A DNA stretch of 64,000 nt from CAZFLY01 sp964519995 (GCA_964519995.1 CAZFLY010000004.1:1-64000), one strand, 5' to 3'. Shown: positions 7,383-16,262, counted from the stretch's first letter. Made by a program: numbers and translations. Notes: a model not told the origin generated them from the letters alone.

Positions 7383-8873
7383 ATGAGGCGTTGTAGACCC
7401 AAGCATAGCAGAATGTCGTTACGTTATTTAACAATCTCAGGTCTGTTTTTCCTTATACTTTTTTTTGTGCCTTTGTCAGCTCTGGCGGAGGATAAAAACA
7501 GTATTGCAACTCTAAGACAGATGGGTAAGGCCTTTGCCTCGATTGCTGAAAAGGCATCGCCCGCTGTTGTGGGAGTTAAGGCCGAAAAGGTAATTACAGC
7601 TGAAGACTACCCCTCATTGCGTGAGTGGCCGTTTGGCAGCCCCTTTAGCCCATTTGATGAAGATTTATTTGAGCGTTTTTTCCGTTATCGCTCGCCCCGC
7701 CAGTATAGAAGACCCGAGTCTCGTCAGACAGCTCAGGGCTCAGGCTTTATCATCTCTAAAGACGGCTATATTCTCACAAATAATCATCTCGTAGGTAAAG
7801 CTGAAAAAGTCACGGTCAGTCTCGCAGATGACCGTGAGTTTAAGGGTAAGATTATCGGTGCTGACCGGGACTCAGATGTTGCAGTAATAAAAATCGAAGC
7901 GGAGGATTTACCTTATATCGAGATAGCCGACTCTGATGCGCTGGAGGTAGGTGAATGGGTAATTGCGATAGGCAATCCGTTCGGCCTGAGCCACACGGTT
8001 ACGGCAGGAATAGTCAGCGCCAAAGGACGCAGCGGTTTCAGGGTCGCGGAGTTTGAGGACTTCATACAGACAGACGCCGCCATCAATCCCGGAAACTCCG
8101 GAGGCCCATTACTAAACCTCGATGGTAAGGTCGTAGGAATCAGCACCGCGATAATCGGATCTACCAGAAATATTGGTATCGGCCTGGCTATCCCGATAAA
8201 TATGGCAAAAGCAGTATATACGCAGTTGATTGAAACCGGAAAAGTAGAACGCGGTTTCTTAGGTGTTACCATACAGGACCTGTCGCCGGAATCAGCGGGA
8301 TTCTTTGAATTGGAAGATACAACGAAAGGAGTACTTATTTCCGACGTCACAGAAGACTCAGCTGCCGAAAAAGCCGGAATCAAACCGGGTGACGTGGTGA
8401 TTGAGTTTGAGGGTGAGCCGGTGAAAAACATGAATGACTTTCGCAACCGTGTCGCGATGAAAAAACCACGCAGCACTATCGAAATAACTGTGCTCCGTGA
8501 GGGCAAGCGTAAAACTCTCAATGCTGAGCTTGATACTTGGCCGGAAGGTGGTGTTGCTGTTGCCGGCACACCCTCTGAGGTCCGTGAGCAGTTGGGTATT
8601 ACCGTTCAAGCACTGACAGATGAGTTGGCAAAGCGTCTCGGATATGAAGGACTCTCCGGCGTCGTGGTTGCCGATGTTGAGTCAGACTCCCCCGCTGAAC
8701 GTGCAGAAATTAGAGTTGGTGCGCTGATTATGGAGGTCAATCGACAGAAAATCAACAATCCAACCGATTTCAACGAAGCCATTAAGCAGGCAAGTGAAGA
8801 AGGAAAAGTTCTGCTGCTGATCAAGGATGAATCGTTCACTCGATTCGTTGTGCTGCGACTTTCCGAAGACTAA
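7383..8873 (+). CDS. HtrA/Deg-family periplasmic serine protease
   Basis: 496-aa S1C serine protease with an N-terminal signal peptide or anchor (hydrophobic residues 17-34). The catalytic triad is His135 (TNNHLV), Asp165 (DSDVAV) and Ser239 (GNSGGP). Two PDZ domains follow: roughly residues 285-380 (GFLGVTIQDL) and 395-490 (GITVQALTDELAKRLGY). This is the Do/DegP/DegQ layout for quality control of envelope proteins. Between Pro77 and Arg113 lies a charged, aromatic insert resembling the LA loop. The start has GGAGG nine bases upstream. A strong terminator follows the stop codon, so the gene is probably transcribed alone. Confidence 0.93.
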   Translation: MRRCRPKHSRMSLRYLTISGLFFLILFFVPLSALAEDKNSIATLRQMGKAFASIAEKASPAVVGVKAEKVITAEDYPSLREWPFGSPFSPFDEDLFERFFRYRSPRQYRRPESRQTAQGSGFIISKDGYILTNNHLVGKAEKVTVSLADDREFKGKIIGADRDSDVAVIKIEAEDLPYIEIADSDALEVGEWVIAIGNPFGLSHTVTAGIVSAKGRSGFRVAEFEDFIQTDAAINPGNSGGPLLNLDGKVVGISTAIIGSTRNIGIGLAIPINMAKAVYTQLIETGKVERGFLGVTIQDLSPESAGFFELEDTTKGVLISDVTEDSAAEKAGIKPGDVVIEFEGEPVKNMNDFRNRVAMKKPRSTIEITVLREGKRKTLNAELDTWPEGGVAVAGTPSEVREQLGITVQALTDELAKRLGYEGLSGVVVADVESDSPAERAEIRVGALIMEVNRQKINNPTDFNEAIKQASEEGKVLLLIKDESFTRFVVLRLSED

Positions 8874-8917
8874 TGAGCAGTTAATAGACACCTTAACGCA
8901 AACGATAAACAACCTTG

Positions 8918-8942
8918 GCCCCGCTTTTGGCGGGGCTTTTTT
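8918..8942 (+). terminator. Rho-independent terminator after the HtrA gene
   Basis: A perfect 7-bp stem GCCCCGC/GCGGGGC with a 5-base loop is followed directly by six T residues. It lies 44 bp after the HtrA stop codon and ahead of the PAS gene. Confidence 0.9.
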
Positions 8943-8972
8943 ATATAGGCTCTGTTATGTGGGGATTGAGCC

Positions 8973-9854
8973 ATGAAAAAGAGCAGCAACCAAGTCAAAG
9001 ATTCCAATCTTGAAAAAGAACTTAAAATCTGCAGAGCAGAACTGAAGGTCTTGCTGGATAACGTCAGCAGCGGAGTAGCTATATACGAAGCAAGAGACAA
9101 TGGCGAAGATTTTATATTTACGGATTTCAATCACGCCGCTGAGCAGATCGATCAAATCAAAAAAGAAGAAGTGCTGGGAAAAAGCGTTGTTGATGTGTTT
9201 CCCGGTGTGAAGGAATTCGGCTTGTTTGATGTGTTCCAAAAAGTGTGGAAAACAGGCAGACCGCAGCATCATCCTGTCTCGGTCTACAAGGATGAGAGAA
9301 TCACAGGTTGGCGAGAAAACCGTGTGCATAAGCTGCCTTCAGGTGAAATTATTGCCATTTACGACGATGTTACCGAGAATAAGCGCAGTGAACTTGCAAC
9401 TCGTATGAGTGAGCAGTGCTTTCGCGCAATTGCAAATTACACCTATGACTGGGAAGTCTGGGTTAGTCCAAGCGGTCGGGTTCTGTGGACCAATCCGGCT
9501 GTGCACCGTGTCACAGGTTACACACCGAGGGAGCTATGCCTAATGCCTGACTACCCAAAGCCTGTCGTTTACGAAGCAGATAGAGACAGGATTGGCAGAG
9601 CCTTCAGGTCCGCACTTAGAGGAAGTACTGGCAACGATGTCCAATTCCGGATTGAGCGAAAAGACGGCAATATAATCTGGGCTGAGATATCCTGGCAGCC
9701 GATATTTGACGAGGAAGGAAATTCGTTAGGTCATCGGGAGAGTATTCGCGACATCACGGAGCGCAAGCGCACCGAGCAGGCACTGCGCGAAACCGAAGAG
9801 AAATATCGCAAACTTGTCAGTGAAACTGTTCATGGACAGAACAGTTCCAAATAA
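8973..9854 (+). CDS. PAS-domain protein lacking an output domain
   Basis: 293 aa. An N-terminal coiled segment is followed by a PAS domain (about residues 25-135, ending YDDVTENKRSE) and a second PAS/PAC domain (about 150-270; TNPAVHRVTGYTPREL, then IRDITERKRTEQAL). The protein stops just as a third PAS would begin (EEKYRKLV). No histidine kinase, GGDEF or regulator domain follows, and only 92 bp remain before the next gene. It may be a free sensor or adaptor, but more likely it is a truncated sensor kinase. An 8-bp inverted repeat (AACTGTTC/GAACAGTT, 9824-9846) covers its last codons. The ribosome binding site is weak. Confidence 0.7.
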   Translation: MKKSSNQVKDSNLEKELKICRAELKVLLDNVSSGVAIYEARDNGEDFIFTDFNHAAEQIDQIKKEEVLGKSVVDVFPGVKEFGLFDVFQKVWKTGRPQHHPVSVYKDERITGWRENRVHKLPSGEIIAIYDDVTENKRSELATRMSEQCFRAIANYTYDWEVWVSPSGRVLWTNPAVHRVTGYTPRELCLMPDYPKPVVYEADRDRIGRAFRSALRGSTGNDVQFRIERKDGNIIWAEISWQPIFDEEGNSLGHRESIRDITERKRTEQALRETEEKYRKLVSETVHGQNSSK

Positions 9855-9906
9855 AACTCCTACCAAGGTGACATGATTACGACAAATGGGGGAAGTCACA
9901 TAAGTA

Positions 9907-9936
9907 TTGCCACCTCGACCAGCGACGGTTTATACT
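9907..9936 (+). promoter_or_regulatory. Sigma70-type promoter of the BASS transporter
   Basis: TTGCCA at 9907-9912, an 18-bp spacer and TATACT at 9931-9936. Transcription would start three or four bases before the ATG at 9947. No Shine-Dalgarno sequence is visible, so a near-leaderless mRNA is predicted. Confidence 0.55.
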
Positions 9937-9946
9937 GTCGCTCACT

Positions 9947-10882
9947 ATGCTTGAAAAAGTGTTGTCTTTTTATACCCGCTATTTTGCTATCTGGGTGGTA
10001 CTGTTCGGGATAATTGCCTATCTAATTCCGGGACCCTTCGTGGCGCTGGAACCTGGCATGGATTGGTTTTTTGCGCTGACGATGTTTGGGATCGGAGCGG
10101 TGTTGCAGGTCGAGGATTTCAAGAGGATTGCAGCTAAGCCGATTATTGTCCTCATAGGCTGTTGTTCGCAATATAGTATTATGCCGTTGGGTGCATTTGC
10201 ACTTGCGAGACTTTTTGGATTGCCGAACGAGATAGCAGTTGGATTGATATTGACCGGTTCGGCACCCGGCGCTATGGCAAGCAACGTCATGAGCTATATC
10301 GCCAAAGCTGACACAGCGTATTCGGTGTCACTGACCACAGTCTCATCGTTGTTGTCGCCTCTGTTGACACCGGGGCTGACGCTTCTTTTGGCTGGCGCTA
10401 TGCTAAATGTTCCCTTCTGGAATATGGTACTGAGCGTTGTGAAGATGGTAGTACTGCCCATATTTGTTGGCTTCGCGGTAAGGTATTACTTCCAGCAAAA
10501 GATTCAACGCGTGTTGGCGATATTTCCGGCAATATCGGTAACTTTTATCATATTTATCTGTTCACTGGTTATTGCGCTTAACAAAGGATACCTTGCCAAA
10601 ATAACCGGCATTATTCTGGTCGCCGGTGTTGTCTTGAACATTTATGGAATGCTTGCAGGTTACGGTGTTGCTACTTTTTTTCGGATGGACTTGCGACGAA
10701 GGCGAACGCTATCAATTGAAATCGGAATGCAAAATGCAGGCCTCGGGACCGTTCTGGCGCTAAAGCATTTCGGTGAAAAGGCGGCACTGCCGGCGGCAGT
10801 ATTTGTGTTTATCTGCATTATCACAGCCTCAGTCGCAGCAGCTTTCTGGCAAAAAAGGGCAGATCCGACAGTAGCAGAATAA
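9947..10882 (+). CDS. Bile acid:sodium symporter (BASS) family transporter
   Basis: 311-aa integral membrane protein with about nine to ten hydrophobic segments. BASS-family signatures include the glycine-rich segment FALTMFGIGAVLQVEDF, the crossover motif LTGSAPGAMASNVMSY, and EIGMQNAGLGTVLALKHF near residue 260. Bacterial members carry organic anions such as pantoate, pyruvate or short acids with sodium; the substrate cannot be assigned here. There is no ribosome binding site, and the promoter at 9907-9936 almost abuts the start codon. The neighbours (PAS protein, asd) give no functional link. Confidence 0.88.
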   Translation: MLEKVLSFYTRYFAIWVVLFGIIAYLIPGPFVALEPGMDWFFALTMFGIGAVLQVEDFKRIAAKPIIVLIGCCSQYSIMPLGAFALARLFGLPNEIAVGLILTGSAPGAMASNVMSYIAKADTAYSVSLTTVSSLLSPLLTPGLTLLLAGAMLNVPFWNMVLSVVKMVVLPIFVGFAVRYYFQQKIQRVLAIFPAISVTFIIFICSLVIALNKGYLAKITGIILVAGVVLNIYGMLAGYGVATFFRMDLRRRRTLSIEIGMQNAGLGTVLALKHFGEKAALPAAVFVFICIITASVAAAFWQKRADPTVAE

Positions 10883-10969
10883 ATAATAATTATAAGATAG
10901 AAGGCATTGCTTTTCGTCGATATTAATATTACAATCATTATTCCATAAAATTTTGAGTCAACATAGCTG

Positions 10970-10997
10970 GGCAGTCTTTGGGCTGCCTTTAAGTTTT
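10970..10997 (+). terminator. Possible weak terminator after the BASS gene
   Basis: A GGCAG/CTGCC stem with an 8-base loop is followed by TTTAAGTTTT. The stem is short and the T-tract interrupted, so this is tentative. Confidence 0.35.
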
Positions 10998-11029
10998 GGT
11001 TTCAGAAGCAGTTTTGGGAGTTTTGGATT

Positions 11030-12031
11030 ATGGGTTGCAATTTAGCAATCGCTGGTGTTACCGGAGCCGTTGGTCAGGAATTCTTGAAAATAATCGAAGA
11101 GCGGGACTTTCCGTTCGATTCGCTGAAGGTTCTTGCCAGCAGCCGGTCGGCCGGCAAGAAAATCCCCTTTAAGGGTAAGGAATACACGGTTGTGGAATTG
11201 ACCAAGGATAGTTTTACCGGAGTGGATATCGCTCTATTTAGTGCCGGTGGAGCACGAAGCAAAGAATATGCGCCCGCGGCAGTCGAGGCCGGTGCAGTGG
11301 TTGTCGATAACTCTTCGGCTTTCCGAATGGACCCAGATGTGCCGCTGGTGATCCCTGAGATAAACGCACACAAAATCAAAGAGCACAAGGGCATCATCGC
11401 CAATCCGAATTGCTCAACGATTATAGGCATTGTGCCGGTCTGGCCTCTGCACAAAGCAAATCCTGTAAAAAGGATGATAGTCAGCACCTATCAGGCAGCC
11501 AGTGGCGCGGGCAGGTCCGCAATGCTTGAGCTGGAGAATCAGACTCGCGAAATTCTCGATGGCAAAGAGCCAACCTGTGAAGCGTTCCTGTATCCAATTG
11601 CCTTTAACTGTTTCAGTCATGACTCAGCGCTTGGACCAAACGGATACAATTTGGAAGAGATTAAGATGGCCAACGAGACCCGCAAGATCTTTGACTATCC
11701 CGATATAATGATTACAGCGACCTGTATCCGTATTGCAGTTTTGCGCGCGCATTGTGAGAGCATCAACCTTGAGTTCGCTGATCCGATTACGCCCGATCAA
11801 GTAAGGGACCTTCTTAGCACTGCTCCTGGAGTGCAGGTTCTGGACGACCGTGAGCACAACCGTTTCCCGATGCCTGTAGATGCTTCGGGCAAAGATAATA
11901 TCTTTGTCGGGCGAATCCGTCAGGACGAGTCAATGCCGGATAATCGCGGCATTAATATCTGGGTTGCGGGCGACCAATTGCGTAAAGGTGCTGCGCTGAA
12001 CGCTGTCCAGATTGCGGAGAATCTGCTATAA
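11030..12031 (+). CDS. asd: Aspartate-semialdehyde dehydrogenase
   Basis: 333-aa NADP-dependent enzyme that reduces aspartyl-phosphate to aspartate semialdehyde for lysine/diaminopimelate, threonine and methionine synthesis. The dinucleotide-binding start is AIAGVTGAVGQEFL. The catalytic cysteine is Cys128 in NPNCSTI. STYQAASGAGRSAM follows, and RAHCES carries the active-site histidine region. Length is normal. GGGAG lies about eight bases before the ATG. truA starts nine bases after the stop codon, so the two are probably cotranscribed. Confidence 0.96.
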   Translation: MGCNLAIAGVTGAVGQEFLKIIEERDFPFDSLKVLASSRSAGKKIPFKGKEYTVVELTKDSFTGVDIALFSAGGARSKEYAPAAVEAGAVVVDNSSAFRMDPDVPLVIPEINAHKIKEHKGIIANPNCSTIIGIVPVWPLHKANPVKRMIVSTYQAASGAGRSAMLELENQTREILDGKEPTCEAFLYPIAFNCFSHDSALGPNGYNLEEIKMANETRKIFDYPDIMITATCIRIAVLRAHCESINLEFADPITPDQVRDLLSTAPGVQVLDDREHNRFPMPVDASGKDNIFVGRIRQDESMPDNRGINIWVAGDQLRKGAALNAVQIAENLL

Positions 12032-12040
12032 TGGCCTGCG

Positions 12041-12793
12041 ATGGCCATTCGCAACATAAAGCTCACCATAGCATACGATGGCAGTGAGTACCACGGTTGG
12101 CAAATTCAGCCGGGCCAAAGAACTGTCCAGGGTGTTCTTACCGACGCTATTCGAAGCCTGCTCGGCGACAAGGTGCGCATCTGCGGTGCCAGCCGAACAG
12201 ATGCCGGCGTAAGTGCGCTCGGGCAGGTTGGACTTATTCAAATCGATTCGCCAATTCCCACGGAAAATCTGGCACAGGCCATAACTGATCGGCTGCCGGA
12301 TGATATCGTGATTGTAAAAGCCGAGCACGTGCGGATGGGTTTTGACGTTATCGGCGAGGTCAAAAGCAAGCTATACCGTTACACAATTTTTACAGGCCTG
12401 GTCCGACCGGTCCTGCATAGAAACCGCTGTTGGCATTTGCCGGCAAAACTTGATGTGTCTGCAATGGCCGAGGCTGCAAAACTTCTAATAGGCAAGAAAG
12501 ACTTTAAGTCTTTTGCCAGCGCGAAAGATACCAGAGAAGACACCATGCGGACAATCTTTCGTTGCGATATCACGAGCAATGATGATAGCGACGGCTATTG
12601 GATTCATTTTGACGTGGAAGGCGATAGTTTCTTGTACAATATGATAAGAAATATTGTTGGTACTCTGGTTGAAATTGGCGTCGGCAGATGGAAACCTGAG
12701 AAAATAAGTGAAATCCTCGAAGCACGGGATAGAACCGCCGCCGGACCACTCGCACCTGCAGCAGGGCTATGTTTAATACGGATTGAGTATTGA
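12041..12793 (+). CDS. truA: tRNA pseudouridine(38-40) synthase TruA
   Basis: 250-aa enzyme that converts uridines 38-40 of the tRNA anticodon arm to pseudouridine. The catalytic aspartate is Asp54 in ASRTDAGVSALGQ. The N-terminus reads LTIAYDGSEYHGWQ, and the C-terminal motif SFLYNMIRNIVGTLVEIG is typical. Its start lies nine bases after asd with no clear ribosome binding site, suggesting coupling. A dispersed repeat of the AGACAGAAGA family begins directly after its stop codon. Confidence 0.95.
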   Translation: MAIRNIKLTIAYDGSEYHGWQIQPGQRTVQGVLTDAIRSLLGDKVRICGASRTDAGVSALGQVGLIQIDSPIPTENLAQAITDRLPDDIVIVKAEHVRMGFDVIGEVKSKLYRYTIFTGLVRPVLHRNRCWHLPAKLDVSAMAEAAKLLIGKKDFKSFASAKDTREDTMRTIFRCDITSNDDSDGYWIHFDVEGDSFLYNMIRNIVGTLVEIGVGRWKPEKISEILEARDRTAAGPLAPAAGLCLIRIEY

Positions 12794-12826
12794 GAGAAGA
12801 CAGAAGATAGAAGTCAGGAGTCAGAA
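12793..12826 (+). repeat. Dispersed repeat, AGACAGAAGA...GTCAGGAGTCAGAA family (copy 1)
   Basis: A purine-rich repeat starting at the truA stop codon. Its inverted counterpart lies at 14308-14346. The pair brackets the PIN-like and four-helix-bundle genes. Confidence 0.65.
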
Positions 12827-12869
12827 TCAGCGTAGTTGACATAATCGAGGTTAAAGGAACGAGCAGAAG

Positions 12870-13844
12870 TTGATTCAAAGACCACCAAAAATCTATCTTG
12901 ATACAAATCATTTAATCTACATCGCTACAGTACGAAGTGGACAAAGACTTCCAAATGGTCTATCAGCAGAGGTCTATAAGAAACTTGATGAATACATCAA
13001 ATCATACTGTGGACTCATTTTCAATCCCATCGCAACTATGGATTGGATAGATGGGAAAGCAACACTACAATCAGCGAGTGATATAGCATCAGTTATTGAT
13101 TCAGCGCTTTTTAAGTACACTATGCCCGAAACAGTTGAATTAATATATGTACATGAAATCTTAGACGAATGCCGAAAGCAAAATCCGAATATTAAGGTAC
13201 CAGAACTTCCTCCTATCCTTCAAAGTATTTCTGATAATAGCACTATCACTTCAGCACTTTTAATCTTGGCAAATCAAGTACCGGATTATCTTGAAAGAAA
13301 CAAAATGGAACAGCTTCAACATGTAGAAAATAATCAGACCAAAGTCCGAGTTTTCTCAGTTCGACAATGGGTGGAGGGTATCCTACAGCGAAAAATATCA
13401 TATCCAGAGGATTATCAGAATCGCAAAGATGATTTCAAAATACGATTTAAATATGATATACAGCATAAAGATGAATATTTAAGCGATCGTCTACGCTATC
13501 GAAAGGATTGGATGAAACAATTCTTAAAGATCGATAGCATTCTAAAAGCATTCAATCCCATTATTGATGTTGATGATGTATTAGAGAAAATCAATGTGAC
13601 AAAATGCCCAGCCGTTACTCTTCTTTGGAATGTTCATGAAAAGATAATGAAATGTAGTAAACCTCCTAAAGATAATGATCTTGATGATTATATGTTTATT
13701 CCCGTTATTCCCTATGCTGATATAGCCTTAATTGAGAAAAGGTTTAAGGGATTTATTATTCAGGCAGACAACAGCCTAAAGTCAAAGGTGTTTTCTAAAG
13801 CGAGCAAAGCTTTGAATGCCCTTGAGAGTCATGGATTAGTTTGA
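12870..13844 (+). CDS. Putative PIN-like domain protein
   Basis: 324-aa protein with no family I can name surely. Near the start is IYLDTNHLIYIA, the pattern of the first acidic strand of PIN nucleases, and near the end FIPVIPYADIALIEKRFKG, which looks like the C-terminal PIN strand with its Asp. If so, it would be a metal-dependent RNase with a long helical insert. The start is TTG at 12870, with AAGGA upstream. The gene is markedly AT-rich compared with truA and the GT4 gene and lies between inverted copies of a dispersed repeat, so acquisition by transfer is likely. Toxin-like activity is possible but no antitoxin is evident. Confidence 0.5.
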   Translation: MIQRPPKIYLDTNHLIYIATVRSGQRLPNGLSAEVYKKLDEYIKSYCGLIFNPIATMDWIDGKATLQSASDIASVIDSALFKYTMPETVELIYVHEILDECRKQNPNIKVPELPPILQSISDNSTITSALLILANQVPDYLERNKMEQLQHVENNQTKVRVFSVRQWVEGILQRKISYPEDYQNRKDDFKIRFKYDIQHKDEYLSDRLRYRKDWMKQFLKIDSILKAFNPIIDVDDVLEKINVTKCPAVTLLWNVHEKIMKCSKPPKDNDLDDYMFIPVIPYADIALIEKRFKGFIIQADNSLKSKVFSKASKALNALESHGLV

Positions 13845-13923
13845 TGATATTTTTGAAATTGACTCCCTGGCATCTGAATTGATGTGTGCCCAAGTTTGTC
13901 GAGTCGGGAAGTAGAATAACTGC

Positions 13924-14301
13924 ATGACCAAAGAAAAAGCTAAAAGTTTTACGGATTTGATAGTCTGGCAAAAAGCTCATCAGTTTGTCCTGGATGTTTA
14001 CCGTCTTAGTGCCAAGTTTCCAGAAACCGAAACTTATGGTTTGACTTCTCAACTCCGACGCGCATCAATTTCGGTCCCAGCTAACATAGCTGAAGGCTTC
14101 ACCAGGGCGACCCGGCCTGAGAAAGCACGGTTCCTGAATATCGCACAAGGTTCCCTTGCCGAATGTCGTTACTATCTGATCCTTTCAAACGACCTGTCGT
14201 ATGGATATACTGATAAGCTGTTGCTTGAGCTCGAGGCAGTTAGTAAGTTATTGACCGCCTATACAAAAGCCATTCGCTCCGGAGGCCACAACAACAAATG
14301 A
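13924..14301 (+). CDS. Four-helix-bundle protein (23S rRNA intervening-sequence protein family)
   Basis: 125-aa protein of the S23/IVP family (four helix bundle protein). Diagnostic text is FTDLIVWQKAHQFVLDVY, then FPETETYGLTSQLRRASISV, PANIAEGF and LNIAQGSLAE. The family was first found in insertions of 23S rRNA genes but is common as free genes. It forms pentameric helical bundles and its function is unknown. Here it is not in an rRNA gene but is flanked by dispersed repeats, a setting seen for other members. It lies 80 bp after the PIN-like gene, on the same strand. Confidence 0.9.
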   Translation: MTKEKAKSFTDLIVWQKAHQFVLDVYRLSAKFPETETYGLTSQLRRASISVPANIAEGFTRATRPEKARFLNIAQGSLAECRYYLILSNDLSYGYTDKLLLELEAVSKLLTAYTKAIRSGGHNNK

Positions 14302-14307
14302 ACCCTT

Positions 14308-14346
14308 TTCTTCTGACTCCTGTCTTCTGTCTCCGGACCCCTGAAC
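14308..14346 (-). repeat. Dispersed repeat, AGACAGAAGA family (copy 2, inverted)
   Basis: Plus-strand text TTCTGACTCCTGTCTTCTGT is the reverse complement of the core of the copy at 12793-12826. It ends one base before the ATG of the GT4 gene, so that gene lacks a normal ribosome binding site. Confidence 0.65.
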
Positions 14347-14347
14347 C

Positions 14348-15523
14348 ATGAAAATCATCCACATCATAACAAGGTTAATCGTAGGCGGGGCGCAGGAAAA
14401 TACCCTCATAACTTGTAAGTTCCTGGCTGAGCGCGGCCACGATGTCACGCTAATAACGGGTCCAGCTTTAGGTCCTGAAGGACAACTTTTCGATCAGACG
14501 AAGAATCAAAAATATAGAGTTGTTCTGATCAACGAACTAAGACGTGCGATCGAGCCGGTCAAGGATGTTATTAGCTACTACAAGATAAAGAAATATCTGC
14601 GTCAGTTGCAGCCGGATATTATTCACACACATTCAGCAAAAGCTGGTATACTCGGAAGATACGCCGCATGGAGTCTTAAAGGCGAATGGGCTGAGGGTAA
14701 GCCGGCTGTCGTACACACGATACACGGCCTGGCATTTCATTCCTATCAATGCTGCTTATTAAACAGGTTCTATATTGCTGTTGAGAAAACCGCTGCGAAG
14801 CGGACGGATTTTTTTATAAGTGTTGCTGATGCAATGACCAGCCAGTCAATGGCGGCAGGTATTGGCAGGCCGGAAAAATTTGCCACCGCCTATTCGGCCA
14901 TAGAAGAAGAGCAATTCTTAGAGACTATCTCACATCAGCGAAGACTCGATTTTCGTCGAAAGTACGGTATCACCGAAGATGCGATTGTGCTTGTCACGAT
15001 TGCTCGGCTTTTTATGCTCAAAGGCCACGACTACATTCTTGAATCTGCAAAGCAGCTCTCAGGGCGATTTGAAAAAGCAGGTTGGCTTTTTGTCGGCGAC
15101 GGGAACCTTGCAGATTCTTACAAACAACAGGTTCGCCAGCTTGGTTTAACTAATAGGATAAAGTTCACGGGCCTTTTACCTCCGAATGAAATTCCGCTTG
15201 CGATTCAGTCATCTGATATTCTTGTGCACTGTTCGCTTCGGGAAGGCCTGGCTCGAACGCTGCCGCAGGCGATGCTCTGCGGAAAGCCTGCAATATCATT
15301 CGACATCGATGGTGCTCGGGAGGTAGTTAATGAAAACACCGGCCGGTTGATTGAACCGAAAAATATCGAGCAGCTAACAGACGCCTGCGCAGAATTGATA
15401 GAGAATGAAGAACTAAGGAAAATACTTGGCGAGCATGGCAGAGAATCCATCACAGAAAAATTTGCTCCCGATACCATGGTCGAAAAGATTGAAGAGGTTT
15501 ATCGTAACCTCCTTAATATTTAG
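14348..15523 (+). CDS. Glycosyltransferase family 4 (GT-B fold)
   Basis: 391-aa retaining glycosyltransferase. The N-terminal acceptor domain begins MKIIHIITRLIVGGAQENTL, a classic GT4 start. The donor domain follows from about residue 205, with TIARLFMLKGHDYIL, GDGNLADSYKQQ and the E-x7-E-like loop LREGLARTLPQAM. It probably adds a sugar in surface polysaccharide or lipid-linked glycan synthesis; donor and acceptor are not predictable. The ATG sits directly behind a repeat copy, so there is no clear ribosome binding site. The TAG stop codon lies inside a palindromic repeat (15515-15543). Confidence 0.9.
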   Translation: MKIIHIITRLIVGGAQENTLITCKFLAERGHDVTLITGPALGPEGQLFDQTKNQKYRVVLINELRRAIEPVKDVISYYKIKKYLRQLQPDIIHTHSAKAGILGRYAAWSLKGEWAEGKPAVVHTIHGLAFHSYQCCLLNRFYIAVEKTAAKRTDFFISVADAMTSQSMAAGIGRPEKFATAYSAIEEEQFLETISHQRRLDFRRKYGITEDAIVLVTIARLFMLKGHDYILESAKQLSGRFEKAGWLFVGDGNLADSYKQQVRQLGLTNRIKFTGLLPPNEIPLAIQSSDILVHCSLREGLARTLPQAMLCGKPAISFDIDGAREVVNENTGRLIEPKNIEQLTDACAELIENEELRKILGEHGRESITEKFAPDTMVEKIEEVYRNLLNI

Positions 15524-15543
15524 CCCCCAACTTTACTTGGGGG
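15515..15543. repeat. Palindromic element AATATTTAGCCCCCA... (copy 1)
   Basis: AATATTTAG followed by a CCCCCAA/TTGGGGG hairpin. The same text occurs at 18238-18265. Here the element supplies the TAG stop codon of the GT4 gene. There is no immediate T-run, so a terminator role is doubtful. Confidence 0.6.
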
Positions 15544-15698
15544 GGTTATTCACTTTTTTGAGAAACTAGTAACCATGCTCAAGCTCTGCTTTCATCCTAA
15601 GTCCGCTGAAGGCGGGCGAACGTCCTCGTTAATTTGTGAGATTCTTCGCACAACAGCGGACCCAGAATGACGTAGATCATTTTATCTATCGCACAACA

Positions 15699-16262
15699 CT
15701 AATCATTGAGCTGGAACTGGAGTGTTTTCACCTTTACAGACTGATGCACAACAGCAATAGAACCTGGACCGCCGGCAACTGCCGCAGATTGCCCTATGCC
15801 AACAAGCTGAGACTGGCTACTGAAACCATCTGGAGAAACGGTCACTTGTTTTTGGCCGACAAGGGCGCCTTGCAAGCCTCCCGCACCGCCAACGCCTCCA
15901 AATTTCAGCGCCGTTTGCCTAGCGTTTACGTTAAGACCCTGCGCCTGGGCTGTTGCGGGACTTGTGTCAGTAGCGGTCATAGGACTCGCTATGTTCTGTG
16001 TTTGAGAACCACTTACGCCTACATGCTGATTAACACCGCTAATTCCTCCCAGACCTATAGCACCTGCAGCCTGGCCTATCATTAGACCTCTACCTTGCTG
16101 AGCAGTACCGCCAGCCCCTAATACTCCTTTTGTCTTAAAATCGATTCCAACGACACGATTGTCACTGTGGACGTGAAAAGTTGGCGGTAGATATATTACT
16201 TCAAGAGCGCCGGAGGTTGGCAGCACAATGAATAAAGTGATTAGAAAAGTCATTTTAGACAT
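15699..16262 (-). CDS. Secreted glycine/alanine/glutamine-rich protein
   Basis: 187 aa with a clear signal peptide (hydrophobic to about residue 17). The mature part starts EVIYLPPTFHVHSDNRVVGI and then becomes low-complexity, rich in Gly, Ala, Gln, Ser and Val, with phrases such as GVGGAGGLQGALVG. No domain is recognised. It may be a structural envelope or matrix protein. GGAGGT lies five bases before the ATG, so translation is well supported. Confidence 0.65.
   Translation of the reverse strand: MSKMTFLITLFIVLPTSGALEVIYLPPTFHVHSDNRVVGIDFKTKGVLGAGGTAQQGRGLMIGQAAGAIGLGGISGVNQHVGVSGSQTQNIASPMTATDTSPATAQAQGLNVNARQTALKFGGVGGAGGLQGALVGQKQVTVSPDGFSSQSQLVGIGQSAAVAGGPGSIAVVHQSVKVKTLQFQLND

Noticed and set aside
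15524..15543. Rho-independent terminator after the GT4 gene
   Set aside because: The hairpin is strong but has no T-run directly after it, and the same element recurs elsewhere as a dispersed repeat.
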